Positions 26,901-40,300 of a DNA stretch of 64,000 nucleotides are shown in pieces. Location: contig JBAMDO010000105.1 of assembly GCA_037074765.1 (NCBI GenBank), positions 1 through 64,000 of the forward strand. The letters run 5' to 3'. A model generated the notes under the pieces. That model ran no database searches and was not told where the DNA came from. It worked only from the letters and a program-made list of their open reading frames with translations. Within the stretch, counting starts at the first letter, position 1; each line of letters opens with the position of its first letter. The translations under genes were made by a program, and so were the position numbers. The stretch is from Mansonella perstans. Taxonomy: Eukaryota > Nematoda > Chromadorea > Rhabditida > Onchocercidae.

Positions 26901-29900
26901 TTCATAAATATTCAAAATTCGAAATTTTTTTTTCAAAAAAAGTACCTTTGGGATAGTCTCCATATTTATTATTCATTTCATATTTTTCCATATATTTTAG
27001 AACAGATATGCATCGATACGGCCGATTAGTTTTCCATTTTTTTGGGTTCATTTCTCGAAAATTCAAAAGACAAAGATGTGAGAGTTATTTGGTGACTTTT
27101 TTATCATATAAATTTGACTCATAAATATGTTTTATTATCACTTTAATATTTTGCGAGCGATTTATTGAATATAACTTGATTTGTTTACCAAAAAAGAAAA
27201 ACGAGAGATAAGCAATCTCTTCTTGCCCTACTCATATCTTAAGTTCTAAAGCCTATTTTGATTATTTTGCATAATTATTTTAGAGCGCATTCTAATAAAT
27301 TCCGTTTTGTTGCATGTCATAACCCATTGTTGGTGGTTTATGCATCAGTGGGTCTGCACTTTGTACTGTCGCCTGATTTCAAATGCGCAAATTTTGCCAT
27401 TCGAATTGGTTGGATGATTTTGATGATTTATTTATTTTTTGAGAAGATTATTGAAGGAAATATTGGTTTTTCATAGTTTTTTACGGTTCTTTTACATTTC
27501 TTCCATTTCCGGAATGATGTGACAGTGAATTTTTCAGTCGTTTCTTTAAGCTGATTGATTTTTCTCTTTTGCTTGAACATTCTGTTTTTTTAATGTGATC
27601 TTTCGTCAGACTTCTAGCCTTGTGTTGAGGAGAGGAAAGCATTGATTTTTCACTGAGTGTTATATAAGATTCGAGAAAACTTCATTTAAGTTTCTTCTGC
27701 TTTTTACTTTCAAATGAATATGTTATTATCGTCGATTTTGTCAGTGAGTTCCAAACTATAATAGTATGAGTCAGTATGATCTGTATCCTTTCCATTTTGA
27801 TTCCACGTCTTTTCCAAGTGTGAATTTTTCGAAAAGGATAGGTAATTCAAATATGTTTCAAAAGTAAGTGATTGAAGGATGATTGTTTTTATCATCACAT
27901 TAATGAAAGGTTATCAAATTATTTATTATTGCATCTTTCAGAGCTTTTCGTTCAGCATCATTATTGTTATGAACATTTAATAATCTCAATCATTTTTATT
28001 CTGAAGTATTTAGCTATTCAAAACTTTTATTTTGAAATCCGATCTGAATGGTTAAAAATAATTTATGGTTCTAATGACATTGAAGTATCATCCCGATCCA
28101 ATGAAAATGAGGAAGTCAATAATGTGAAAACTTCAAAAAATTTTTCTCATAATTCTTCCTTTTTGTTTTTTGCCCTTTTTTCCCTTTTTATCAGGAAGTG
28201 ATCGAATTTCTACTTCTGCTTGTCCTTATCAGTAAATATTTGTATCATCTGATAATAATTATCTTTTTCAGTTTAGAAATGGGAAAAAAAATAGCTTTAA
28301 TAGATAAGTTGCTTATCTCCTCTATAAATGTTTCTTTTCTTTTTTTGAATAAATCTTGATTGCCCGTCGAAAGGAAGTCTTTTCTTTTGAGTAGTCTTTC
28401 TTTTCGAATTTTTTTTGCATGAATTAAAAGTAAACTTCTTAGGAAAGGCGCTTCGAAAGATAACAAAATTGAGTTTTGGGGAAAGAGATTAATGAGTTAG
28501 TGAATTGAATGAAAGTTTCCTTGGGATCGTTAAAAAAGTGCGTGCCGTATACTTCGAATTGGCTCATTGCGAAGATTGCCTTAAACCGACGAACTTAAAT
28601 AAAATACATCAATAAAAACATATCAGTTTCACAAGTTTTTACAAGTTCGCATTAAAATGGGAAATTAATTTTTGCGAGGTACTTTCACAAAATTTCTTGT
28701 AGGCAGATTTATAAGATACCTTTACACTCCTTTTCTAAAGAAAGGATGACCTTTGATAATGCCGAATCGTTAATTTTTTTTTTTTTTTTTGTTTCAACTG
28801 GTTGCTAATATTTCATTGCTTGATTTTGTATTTTGAATGAATTACTTTCACCTGAAGGATCTTTATTTCTTCAAATTTATCATTTTTCATTTATACATAA
28901 ATGCTATTAACCATGATTCGTTAATAAGGTTTCATATCTTTTTTTAAGATTGTTTTCAAAATTTCTTTTCTATATCATACTTCAATTCAGTTATAAAAAT
29001 GAAATGAAGCAACATTTTTTCGTGTTTCCTACACCGTTTAAGATTATTTATTGTGTTTTTCTTTTCAATCCAAGTGATTTTTGAATTAGCAATTCTTCTT
29101 AGACATGTTGGAAATATATATATGTATGTCAATTAAAGACATAAAATTGTGTATATTGCATTTATGGAAGTGCAGTAGCTTTCACTAAACTAAACGTTTC
29201 ACTAAAGGATCCAATTTTTCTAACACGAAAAATATTCTGATAAATGCAGTTCTTATAGTTATCTGTTATATCGAACGGTAGAGCATTTTTTCCGATGTTA
29301 GTTATTTCAGTAACTTAAAATTTTAAGTTGATTTTCAGAATGTTGATTTGATAAATTCTATGGAACAGTACAGTTTCATGCTTATATCATTACAGTAAAT
29401 TAGTACTTTTTCAAATGATTGGTATTTCCAGTCATTAACTGATTCAATATGATGTTCCATTTTCACTTTCTATTGATTACTTTTTTCGGCATAAAAATTT
29501 TACTAATCTACTCTCTGTTATCATTGAGCTATTAGCAATATTGTTTTGATTTAAGAGATTATGTTTGTTCGTAAAAAGTAAAATTCACGTATGTGAACAT
29601 TTTCATATAGGTCTAACTGATTCTTTCAAAATTTTCTTGATGGTTTTTGATATTCTGAAGTTGCGAAAGGAGCGAGAATTGTGTAAGCAGGAATGATGAT
29701 AAATGACTGTAAGTAACAACAGTACTGGCACTGAATTAATTTGAGATTCTGGGGTACGAAGTGGTGGTGATGTAGGAAATTGTGTCTAATTATTTTATAG
29801 TATACTGCTTGCTGATTACCATGAGTAGATCAAGTTGAATGCGTGGTTGCTTTGGAAGGCATATATATATAGTTATGTTTTTCTATATATTTTTTGGAAC

Positions 29901-31727
29901 TACCAGATAAATTGTTTCGTACAATCATATCAAGTTTTATTTTATATGTTTACGAGAAATGAATTTAGTTTGTTTCTTTCCTCGGTCATGTGAGCCACTC
30001 AGACTAGAGTTTAAAATTTTATTTGAGGAAGTTTTGTTATCACGTTGATTTTGGATCTTTGATATCTATAGTTCCAACTACGTGAAACGGAAGATTAAAA
30101 AAAGTGATGCCCTGAGACAGTAACTTTATTCTCGGTGATTTTAGATTTAGAAAAAATTGCAGGTAATTAGTGTTAAAATTGGTAAGAGTAATGCGATGTA
30201 CTTAATACATTGTCTTAAGCAATTACAAACATAATATTAAATTCGATTTCTAGAGTATTTTAGGTTCACCGGGTTGACTTCAACTATATGATAATGTCAT
30301 CTGATTCAGTAATTTTACCCCCTCTTCCGTTGTAGCGGTACTTGCCGACACCTCCGAGGAAGGAGTTCACAGAGCTTAAAAGAAGAGACTATATCAGCTG
30401 TGACGATATTCGAGCCATTAATTCAAATCATTTGCTTTTTTCTTCCACTTTCTCGTATATATTTACGTACAAGACGAAAGAGAGAGAAAAAAGTACCAGG
30501 GGAAAAAAAACAGGAATAATGGTGATATGTTTGGATGTTGCTAGCTTTGTTTCACAAATATTGTGGAAAGTAGTTGCAGCTGCATTGCAGTGTGAATGAA
30601 AGGGTAATTTCACTTTTAGATACCTTCGGTTACATCACAGAGCAGATGGATACATCAGAGGTTAGAATTTATTCCCCTTTAGATTCCATTGGGTACATCA
30701 AAGGCATTAATTTCATCTCTTCAAGTACTCTGCTTATACTATTTCAGACTTTTATAAACAAGAAAACGATTTAGTCATTGTAACACTGATGCTAATTCAT
30801 TATAATACTGATGCAATCTTTCCTTAATGAAAGTGGGTTCAGTGGGAATTTTCCCAACGATTCATTTGTTAAGAGGGATGATTGGGATGTAAAGAGAAGG
30901 ATAAATAGTAGCAGTTGATTGAGCTGATTGTTAATTAAAGTATGCTGCCTTGAATTCGCCTGCTGTCTCTCTGCTTTATCTTTCCTGAAATGATATCTGC
31001 TGTGCAAACAGTGTGCCATATTAGTTAAACTGTTAGGAATATGTATAGTTGAATAATTTTTGCAATTTTCTTATTCTGTTGATAATATCAATGTATGGTA
31101 AGGTATATGATTGGTTGGATTCGGACCTTTTGTAAGGCTTGTTTCAATGTAGTGTATTATTAGAAGTTGAAATGGAATAACTGTAGCTTATTGGTTTCAT
31201 TTTATTATACAGATTTTACTGTAATTCACTAGTCTTCAGATAGTGTTGTTGCTCTGCTTTACGGGGAGAAAATTTCTCGTTGGGATCATGCTATTATTGC
31301 TTTTTATTTACTGTTTTTTTGGCTGTGACTAGAACCACATAGTTTCAGTCGACTGATACAGTATTCCTGCTAATTTTACTAAATTTACTTGCTGCTTACA
31401 TTGTTATAATGAGAAATTGTGAAAGAAATTCGAATGTTGTATCAGCCAGCAATCGTTGTTTTAGAAATTCGAATGTTGTATCAGCCATCAATCGTTGTTT
31501 GTTTTTGGTAGTATTCAGGGGAAGTTTCTTGAAGATTTGTTTCCGGGAATTTTTGGATGCGAAAAAATGCATTTTTCATGAATTGATATTGCAGACCAAG
31601 GACAACGGAAAACAGAAACGCTTATATTTTTGGCATTTATTTTCATTGATTTTCGGGTTTTTCTTTTTTCATCCTTCCTATCATCTTGTTGTGGATGCGC
31701 TATTCATTCGGCCATCTGCCAGAAGGT

Positions 31728-31765
<38 letters not shown>

Positions 31766-34700
31766 ACACATGCGTAATGCCCATTAATTGTTGGAAAGGT
31801 GGATTTGCTACTGAAGAGCTGAGATACAAATATATGATGCCGAAATAAAAAGTTCGTATTATTTCTTCTTTGATCGTGGATGTCTGATATAAAATCCACT
31901 GACCATAATATGTTGCTTATCTTTTGTTAACTGTTCAGTAGCAGATCTGTTGGCTTTTATTCTGATTTGTAGCTAATACCCAGAAGTTGCTAATAACTAG
32001 CGGAACGAGAAAGGATAACAAAAATGGTTTTTCTGCGTACTTCACTTCCAACATCACCTTCAATCTGTTGCTCGGAATATGCACGCATTGTTTCGATGAA
32101 GGAACTGGATTCAAGTCTAGCAATGCTTTCCAACTATAGTCAGTCAACCTGTAAAACCTCTAAAACACAACGGCGACAGACTATGGGTGGTATGATGACG
32201 CCTACTTTGGGTATTACGGCAACATTCGACGCAGTGAATCAATCCAGAGCCCTAATTACTCCACCATCAACACCGGATACTGCGCACGGTGATGCTGTAC
32301 ATCGGTGGAATGCTTCATCGATTTCGTCGATCAGTTCTAGAGATTCCGCTAAAATTCAGCCAACATTGCCCTCACTGTATACAAATCAACAGTGTAGTTT
32401 TTCAACTTCGTCAAGTTTTAGTTCCGATGAAATGTCCGACAAGCCAGATCTTAAAATATCCACCGGTTCATCAGCTGTATTCCTTGATTTTGTCGAAATC
32501 ATGAGGTAAGCACTGTCCATTGTCCACTCTCGTTATCATCGATCTTCCAATTTCGTTGTCATCGACCCATTCGGGTTCGAGCAAATCAGAGAGGAAGAAG
32601 GATGTGATTGGTGATAAATAATAGGTTTATGATAAAAATTTGAAGTTTAACCAATTTTTCCTGACTGTTTCTCTTACCTTTTGTTTTTTGTAGTAAAATT
32701 CGGATCAATTTCTGAAATGATTGATACTTTATGGAAGTGTTTAGGTTTCAACTACTGGAATTTTTTGCATTTTTAATTTGATACAATTCTTTTTTCGTGC
32801 ATTTCATATTGTAGCAATTGTTGTAGCTATTGCCATAAATGCTGTATTCGTAGTTTATATTAGATAATGTGGTATCAATAGTAACGATAGATAACTGTTA
32901 CTAATAATATTGCTTCTTCAAATAGTAATATACAATGAATGATACATACGACAAAAGGAATGGCTTATGTTATGTACAATCTGTGACTCATCCACCAAGC
33001 TACAGTTGCATACACTGAATTTATACGTATCTTGTAAGCGTCGTTACCACTCTATCTTTTAGCATCAAATTCAATGTATTGTTGAAAAAAAGCGTTCTTC
33101 TGTAATTTTACATATTCTATCAATTTACTATTCTTTTTTTTTTTTTCCAAACCCCATTCTGTATATCTATCATAAGATTTTGTTTTTGAATCTAATATTG
33201 ACAACTTAAGGCTTTTATGTTATAAAAAGGTAATTTATCTTGATGGCTTGAAAATAAGATATTGCTGAGTTTATTCAGCATAGAGATTAGAAGAAGTTTG
33301 AATTACCAACATTTCACAATAAGACATTCAGTCATATTTGGGTACAATTAGTTTATTTATGCTAATTATTTTATCTAATTATATATTTAAACTATCAGTA
33401 TGAGAAATTAAACTATGGTACACCAATTGGTAAGAAATATAAGCAGTGGTTTTTAGTAAGTTGAAAATATAACATTTATCGGTCTATCTTTAGATCTTGA
33501 CTTTTGTAACCTTATTATGAATCTTTGATCTAAACAGGGAATTTAAAAGTTATTAGGATATTCAATATTCTTTGAATATTGAATATTGAACTTTTGCAAC
33601 GGATAGCTATCATTATTTACCCGAAACATTTTATTAAATACAATTTAAAAAAAGTCACATTGTAGCATAGGACTTTTTTTTTGCTCTTCTCCTCTCTTTC
33701 TTCCCTCTCTGTCTTTTGTCTGACTTTGTAATTAATGTTAATTCGCAAAATAAGATGTGTCTTCTTGTTTCATTTTATTGAAAAATCTGCTTTTTATTTT
33801 TCTGCTACTTTTTTTTAAAGTGAATGATTTCGTCTAAAGAATGAGTAAGGATGGTGTTACAAAGTTCGTTAGAAATTAAAAATCGATCCAATTTTGTCGG
33901 TGTGATTTAAACTTTATTGGTTATACATTTAATTTATTAGCGAAGAATTTCAGGTGAAATTTTTTACCGAAAGTGAAATTAAAAAGAAGGGTAGCTTTTG
34001 CGTAATTAGGCAATTTTAAACTAAAATTCATGTTAATTAAAATACAACAAGAAAAAAGGATGCGCTAATACATTACAATATACTTGCAGGACAGCAACAA
34101 GTACATCAACAACCGGCCAAAATGTAGTACCTATTGATAATAAAATTGAGCAGGCCATGGTTAGTGTACTTCTTTTTGATAGTCGCAGAAAATTAATTTT
34201 ATATACTGTAGATTCTATAGCTTAATTCATCATCACAACTGTTTCTTTTGTGAGCATTGCTTCAATCACTGTCTATAAATAGTATAGCCAAGGTTGAAAG
34301 ATTTAGCACTTTATCGCATGTTGAGCTGTTTGTTTGTTTCAAATTACTTTGAAATTGGATTTTTACTTCTAGAATGCTTTTTTCAAATAATATTATTTAG
34401 AAAGTTTTAGTTAAGTCAAAAAGTCTAGGTTTTCGGATCAGATTTTTTGTAGCAAAAAATAACTTTTCTGTTGCGGTGGTTATGGCGAAAATTTTGTTAA
34501 AGGGTAATAAAAGGGCAGTGTTTTTAGTAACATTTTCTGTGAAAGTCAATTCTAATGTTTAAATTTTTGGAATTGGAAGCTTTGATTTCAAAAATGTTAT
34601 TTGAACAACCAATGTTATTTAAAGGGCTAGTTTTCAGTATTGAGTATGGTAGTGATCTCTTCAGTAATATCTGAAAGTCGAATATTAGTAGCAATATGTT

Positions 34701-36469
34701 ACTATTTGTTATTTTCAATTCTGTTCACATTGTTAACTGCTCCAAAGGAACCTTGTCTTTATCTGAAATAAGGACAATAGATAATCTTTAAACTTATATG
34801 AACAAGTATTTTTGTAGAACTTGTTATTGTCTTTTTTGAATATTCGCTTACATAATTCCATCTGTTTTCAGGATTTGGTCAAAACCCATCTGACATTTGC
34901 TGTTCGCGAGGAAGTAGAAATCCTGCGCTCCACAATTGTTGAACTGGAAGCAAAAGTAGGCGGTAATTTTCTGTGAAACCCTGATGCTCTGATTTTTTGA
35001 TTACATCGAAGATCAAAATCTTCATTACTGTTTTCTTCTTGGAAACTTATTTTTGACTATAATTGCTTATAACTTAATCTTTTTAAGGGATGTTTTGCTT
35101 CTATTTCTAGGTTGCACAACTAGAAAGCCAAAATCAAGTATTAAAGCAATTTGCTCCAGTTGAAGTAGTCAATTCATTGGTAGCACTTGTACAGCAACAG
35201 CAACAAAGACAATTGCAATTACAACAGCAACAGCTATCCTCCGGTACCACTTCACCAAATCCTGCACAACCTGTTTCTGTCCAGGTCTCATATCTCGGAT
35301 ATTTTTAAAAATAAAATATACCAGGTTTTATTTATGTTTGAGCATCTGAAGCATTTTATATTTTAAAACAAAATTTAGCTATTCCGATTATTGATGCTGA
35401 ACGGATATTCAATAAATCCGGAGAAGTTCATCCTTTCTTTAAACATAATTTGTGTCGAATCAGTCTTATTCGTGTGATTTTTTGTTGGTTCTTTGATCAG
35501 GTTAGAAAACAAGTGCGGAACTGAGGGCTTGATGGATTTTTTGGGATTTTAAGATAAATTGCTATCTTTCTAGAAAAAAGTGAGGAAATGATGCGGAAGT
35601 AGAGAAAATTTGGTATTTTACGTTGTGCAACAGTATGGTTTTATTTTGATCTTTTTTGAGTGATTTTGTGTTTTCTTTTTCAAAATATCTTCTCTTTCAT
35701 ATGATGTTAACTGTCGGCTGGTTTTTTTTTGTTTTTTTCGAATTAAAAATTCATTTTGTATTCTATTTTTTTTTTGTAGTTTATTTTTTAGCGTACTAGT
35801 TTCATTTTCCATTGTTAACATAAATCGGGCAAATCATTACTATACACATTATCGTGCGAGCTTCTATAAGTTTAATTTTCCCTAAATAATATTCCTCAAG
35901 TAAGAAAAGGACAGAAATCAGAAAAAAAGCAGCTTGAAAAAGTTGAGATGGACAGATTTATTGATGAAAATATGAAATCATTGTCATTGGTAAGCGGAAA
36001 CTACCAGGCAATTGCACAAATAGTGCTTTGGGAATATTATTTCATTTTAAAACAGCTGTTTAAATTTTTCTTTATGCTCTGAACTTATCAATTCATTTTG
36101 CATCATTGAATGATTCATGAAAATATTTTTTCTCCTCTTTTTGTTTCAGTTTTTTTTAATCTTTTAAATGTATGAGCAACCGAGAAAAAGAAGTGATACA
36201 GCGCTATGCTGAGAAATTAAAATAAAGATCTGAATATTTCGGTGTTATATTTTAAACAATCGATAATATTGCAGAATGCACCAGTATCGGTTCAAGGCAC
36301 CCAGAAGCAACCTCTGCCTGCAATGACAACTGAAATTTTGATCGGTTCAGCTTTGCCAAGCACTGTTCCTCTGATTGGTTTTTTATCCGAAGTACAACCT
36401 GCTGTAGAGCAAAAACAGCCAAAACAGCTTTCCGCCACTGGTAGCATCGTTGATTCTGACTTGCAGTAG
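17952..36469 (+). CDS. tsct-1: TSC22-domain protein, long isoform (about 413 aa)
   Basis: Leucine-zipper regulator of the TSC22D/bunched family. Ten exons keep phase throughout: 17952-18032, 18470-18590, 19211-19333, 19635-19786, 20141-20287, 20655-20749, 34090-34159, 34872-34955, 35111-35284 and 36275-36469; together 414 codons with the stop. Exon 2 carries the conserved N-terminal motif of long isoforms (TRGRWKCWDY). The middle is Ser/Thr/Pro/Ala-rich and probably disordered. The TSC box is DLVKTHLTFAVREEVEILRS in exon 8, and the zipper runs on into exon 9, followed by a Gln-rich tract. Known family members form homo- or heterodimers through the TSC box, and long forms act in growth control. 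The gene symbol follows the C. elegans name for the family member; orthology was not tested. An upstream ORF overlaps the start. Confidence 0.88.
31424..31501 (+). repeat. 39-bp tandem duplication upstream of the short tsct-1 exon
   Basis: Two adjoining copies of a 39-base unit that begins agaaattcgaatgttgta differ at only a few positions. The unit length keeps a reading frame open (RNSNVVSA twice). It sits about 0.55 kb before the ATG of the short isoform, so it may fall in that promoter or 5' UTR. Confidence 0.85.
31730..31770. repeat. (CA)n microsatellite
   Basis: About 20 CA units with one CATA break, located about 260 bases upstream of the short tsct-1 first exon. Confidence 0.95.
32024..36469 (+). 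CDS. tsct-1: TSC22-domain protein, short isoform (about 334 aa)
   Basis: A 482-base open first exon (32024-32505) lies deep in the 13.3-kb intron and ends at a canonical donor (ATGAG|GTAAGC). It leaves two bases of a codon, exactly as the long-isoform exon ending at 20749 does, so both can splice to 34090 and share the TSC box and Gln-rich tail. The unique part is Ser/Thr-rich, with a TPPSTPDT stretch and SSISSISS runs that could be phosphorylated. Two alternative first exons joined to one TSC-box 3' end is the known layout of fly bunched and mammalian TSC22D1. The start ATG at 32024 is the first in frame; a later Met (codon 25) is possible. Confidence 0.82.
33558..33586. repeat. Perfect 13-bp hairpin
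   Basis: ATATTCAATATTC, a TTT loop, then its exact reverse complement. It lies in the tsct-1 intron between the short first exon and the shared exons, so it would be in the pre-mRNA of both isoforms. Confidence 0.85.
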
Positions 36470-37342
36470 CAGTAATGTTGATTTGAATTACTTCTGCTTT
36501 TTTTATTTTGTATTAATGTACCATTATTTGTGTCGCAATTGCAACCAGTAGCTTTCCATATTTCTAGGAAAAGAAAAGAGAAAAAGAATTGCATTCCAAT
36601 ATGACAACCCTGATACTTAGGGTGTTGTGGAGTATATTCTAGTACTTGTTGTGAAAAAAATTAATTTAAATTTTTGAAGTTCCAGAAAGAAGAGATGGGT
36701 CATTATTATAGAAAACACTGTGGGATTTTTGATTTATCACCAGATTATTTGCATTACTTCTGCACCGTAGTAGATTATTTACCTCCTTATTTGGAGCGTT
36801 TCACAGTTATCTATTTAGTATTCTATTGGAAAATTATTTTATTTTGGATTAGCAGGGAGAAAGATAGGTTAAACTAAGTAAATGAATTAGGTGTTAAGCG
36901 GTTGCCAATGACGAAAGGTCTATTAGACTTGGGAAACTGTTGAATCGGGTTAGGAGTGACTTACATTTGTCCGAATGAGTTAATTACTATGCTTGTGAAA
37001 AATTGATTGTTGTAGTGAAAAGACTGGTAGTCATGTGTATTTGACAATTTTAATTTGTATTATTCTCATATCATAACTTTTTGTATCATCTTTTCATATA
37101 TTTTTAATATGAAACATCGTTGTATCATCTTTTCATATATTTTTGATATGAAACATCGTTGCATGCGCGTTTTCATATAGACGTGTAGTAGTTGTGAATA
37201 AGATTTGAAGCACTGATTTTCATACTGATAGTGCTCTTAAATCAGAATTTATATCGGTTGAAGATTTGGCTTATTTCTTACCATTTATTAAGTACTGTTG
37301 TTATCTATAATTTTTTAAACTGAAAGTTAACTCATTTAGGAA
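36470..37342 (+). other. 3' flank of tsct-1, convergent with the next gene
   Basis: Non-coding by eye. It should hold the 3' UTRs of tsct-1 (plus) and of the unknown minus-strand gene that ends at 37343. A 39-bp tandem duplication lies at about 37082-37160. No strong polyadenylation hexamer was recognised. Confidence 0.45.
37082..37160. repeat. 39-bp tandem duplication with internal inverted segments
   Basis: The unit starting TGTATCATCTTTTCATAT occurs at 37082 and 37121 with one mismatch (taatatg/tgatatg). Each unit carries TTTCATAT and ATATGAAA as a short inverted pair. It lies between the 3' ends of two convergent genes. Confidence 0.85.
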
Positions 37343-40300
37343 TCACGCCAACTTTGTGTAATTTGAATCTAAATCTTTAGAAATTGGATCTCTTGATAAG
37401 TTCCTGTGCGGTCCATTGATAATAGCTTGAAAAGTTGAAAGAAATAAAATTAACGCTTGTCGATGAACATATTCCGTCCAATATTCATGCACTGTAATCG
37501 ATTTGCAATTTTTAAACATAATTATTGTGGTTACAGTCATCTTGACAATTCTTTCTCGATAATGCCTCTTCAGTTTTGTATTCACGTGATGAAAATTCCA
37601 ACTAACGCTTTTCAACATCAGTTACTCTAACGTGAAATGAAATATTAAAGACTAATTGTCATCCTTTTCCTTACAATTGATGACAACAAATAAATAAACA
37701 AATGTAAACATCACAACATTACCTAGCATGTCAAGTCAGAAGTAAGCATATCCGGATTTATTACGAATTGAATTTAGGGGTGCTAGTTGGCAATTAAGTT
37801 TACATTATATGTTTGTGTGTAGAGATGTCCTAGAAATATATTTAAAAGGTTTCAGGATTTCAGAATTTTCTGTTTCTCCCAGTTCAAACGTAAGAAAGAA
37901 GCGAATCTTTTCAACAGTTATTATATTCAATAACTCAGTTAATTTTGATAATTTTCGAGGGAAAGTTCGAGTAACAGATTAGTTAGTCGTGGATAAGCGG
38001 CTGCTTCCGCCGATACATACATTATGAGAAATTCTAGATTAGTTACGGTTTGAAATGCAACACTAGTTTTACTATCATATGTTCTGCTATTTAAGGGAAC
38101 GAATTTTGTTTCATCACGAATTAATAGTAGGCAGAGTCAGTTTCGAGGTACTTTATCTTGTTTCCAGGAATTATCCTGTTTTCAAAGGTTATAGGTCAAT
38201 TAAGAAGTGTTGCGAATTACCACCAATTAGCACCAATTGCACTTACTGTAGAATAACGGCTACGAAAGGCCTTATTAATAAAGAGGATTAGAATTAAGAT
38301 TGCTACACCACCGGATTTATGACGAAGTATTGTATACCATTATGCCAAAGTATCCACTTATTCACGACTAACTAATCTGTTACTCGAATAAAAATTTTTT
38401 CTCGAAAATTATCAAAATTAACTGAGTTACTGAATATAATAACTATTGAAAAGTTTCGTTTCTTTCATGCGTTTGAACTGGGAGAAATAGAACATTTTGA
38501 AATCCTGAAACCTTTCTTTTAAATATATTTACAGAATATCTCTAATTACACACAAACATATAATGTAAACTTGATTGCCAACCAGCACCCCTAAATCCAA
38601 TTCGTAATAAATCCGGATATGCTTACTTCTCACTTTGACTTGCTGGATAATGTTGTTTACATTTGTTCATTTATTTGTTGCCAATTATAAGGAAAAGGGT
38701 GACAATTAGTCTTTAATATTTCATTTCACGTTAGGATAATTGATGTTGAAAAGCGTTAGCTGTAATTTTCATCACATGAATATAAAACTGAAGAGTTATT
38801 GTCGAGATAGAATTGTCAAGATGACTATAATCTGAAAGACTTCTCATAAAAAAATATGATTTAAACAATAAAAAGCGGAAAATAGAAATAAAAAATACGT
38901 CTTATCAATACAAAACCTAAATATTATTAATTTTGTAAAAATAAAAAACAACTAGTTTTGACACTTTATTTCGATTATTCATACCCATGATATCAACCTT
39001 TACTGGTATACTAGTATGCAATACCAAAAAATAAAATTGAAAAAAAAAATCTCTAAAGTTTTTTTGATCACAGCTGAATATTTTTTTTTAATTAAGCTAA
39101 AAAATCCTAATCTAACAAATAATTCAAAGAGTAACCTTTCAACATCCGGAAGATGTAATTTCTAAAACAGTGAGCATAAATCTATGACTGGCACCATAAA
39201 TTTCAGAACACTAACCATAAAACAAACCAGAGCAAGAAAAATTACAAGAAACTTTAGTTAAAAGACCACCTGAACATCCATCTTAATAAAACACTTAGGA
39301 ATAGCAAAAGAATGGATAAATCTCTAGAAGTACAATGCACTCCAATATCAGTCTGAGCAGGCAATTCAGCGATTACCAACATCAAATAAACGGAATTCTT
39401 TGACATTTAAATCATCTAAAGACTTTATAAAAAAATCAAAACATAATTTACCACTGTCACCATACTCTCATAACTTTAGTTTCACTGATGGCTAACAACT
39501 TTCAAAGTTAATTCAGACTCACGAAATATTCGACTTCGGTACTGAATAAGTCAAAATCCCGGGCCAGCTATAACAATCAAAAAATTAACCAAAATTTGTA
39601 AAACTAACTCAATCTGTGACTATCATTACGTTTACTAAACTTAAACGAGCTACCGTAAAAACACCCCTAACTATAACTAAAACTATAACAAAAACAGCTA
39701 AAAAATAAGATGAGAATAATAAAAAACATAAGGATTACTAGGCACAGAGAACATATAATTTCGCAAATGAATAATTAGCTTAAAAATCTTTTTTAGAAGA
39801 CAAAAATACCAAAAATAATACTAGAAAGCCAAAAAATATATATATATATATAAATCATTGTCTCATTAAAACAAAATTCTAAACTTAAACTATTACGATA
39901 AGTTATGCTAGACTATATTTAATAAAAATATACGAACTAAAGTTAAAGAAATATAATTTTGCAAGAAAGCAGAAAAAACTCGACAGGAATAACAAACAAT
40001 ATAGTGAAAAAAGAATTCAATATCCAAGCTGAAAATATTGAACATTAAAAAATGATCAGTTAAAAAAATGATACTAGTCCGTAAAAACAGAGCTATCTTG
40101 TTGATCAAAAATCTTAATCAATGAGAAAAGAGTATGACTAATCTAGATACTCAGTTTCAGGAATGATCCCCTTCAAAAGAAATCATAAACCTGTCAAACA
40201 TAAAAATAACCAAAAGAACGACCAATAAAAATCAATTGGTAAAAATCTATACCAACACGCATTTATTAATATATCAAAACCGAGGTACGTACTGATATAT

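Larger units (their letters stand above)
20750..34089 (+). other. Large tsct-1 intron with internal promoter region
   Basis: About 13.3 kb separates the last long-specific exon from the shared exons. The plus strand is T- and G-rich, as in transcribed introns. Apart from the short-isoform first exon at 32024-32505 I found no convincing exons on either strand. It holds small repeats: (TA)n near 21208, a 22-base repeat (cattgtcttaagcgattt core) at about 22343 and 22545 with a weaker third copy near 30204, a 39-base duplication at 31424, and (CA)n at 31730. The open frames at 27258-27476 and 27872-28201 are T-rich and look like chance. Confidence 0.6.

Noticed and set aside
31409..31777. 122-codon frame ending in a (CA)n His-Thr run
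   Set aside because: Built from a tandem duplication and a microsatellite; more likely promoter or 5' UTR of the short tsct-1 isoform.
37343..37618. 91-codon intronless protein starting inside the foldback arm
   Set aside because: The part upstream of 37491 lies before a clean TTACAG acceptor and within the mobile element arm; only the last 149 bases look like an exon.
38079..38291. 70-codon frame in the centre of the foldback element as a transposase
   Set aside because: No catalytic DDE/DDD pattern or DNA-binding motif is visible and it is far too short.
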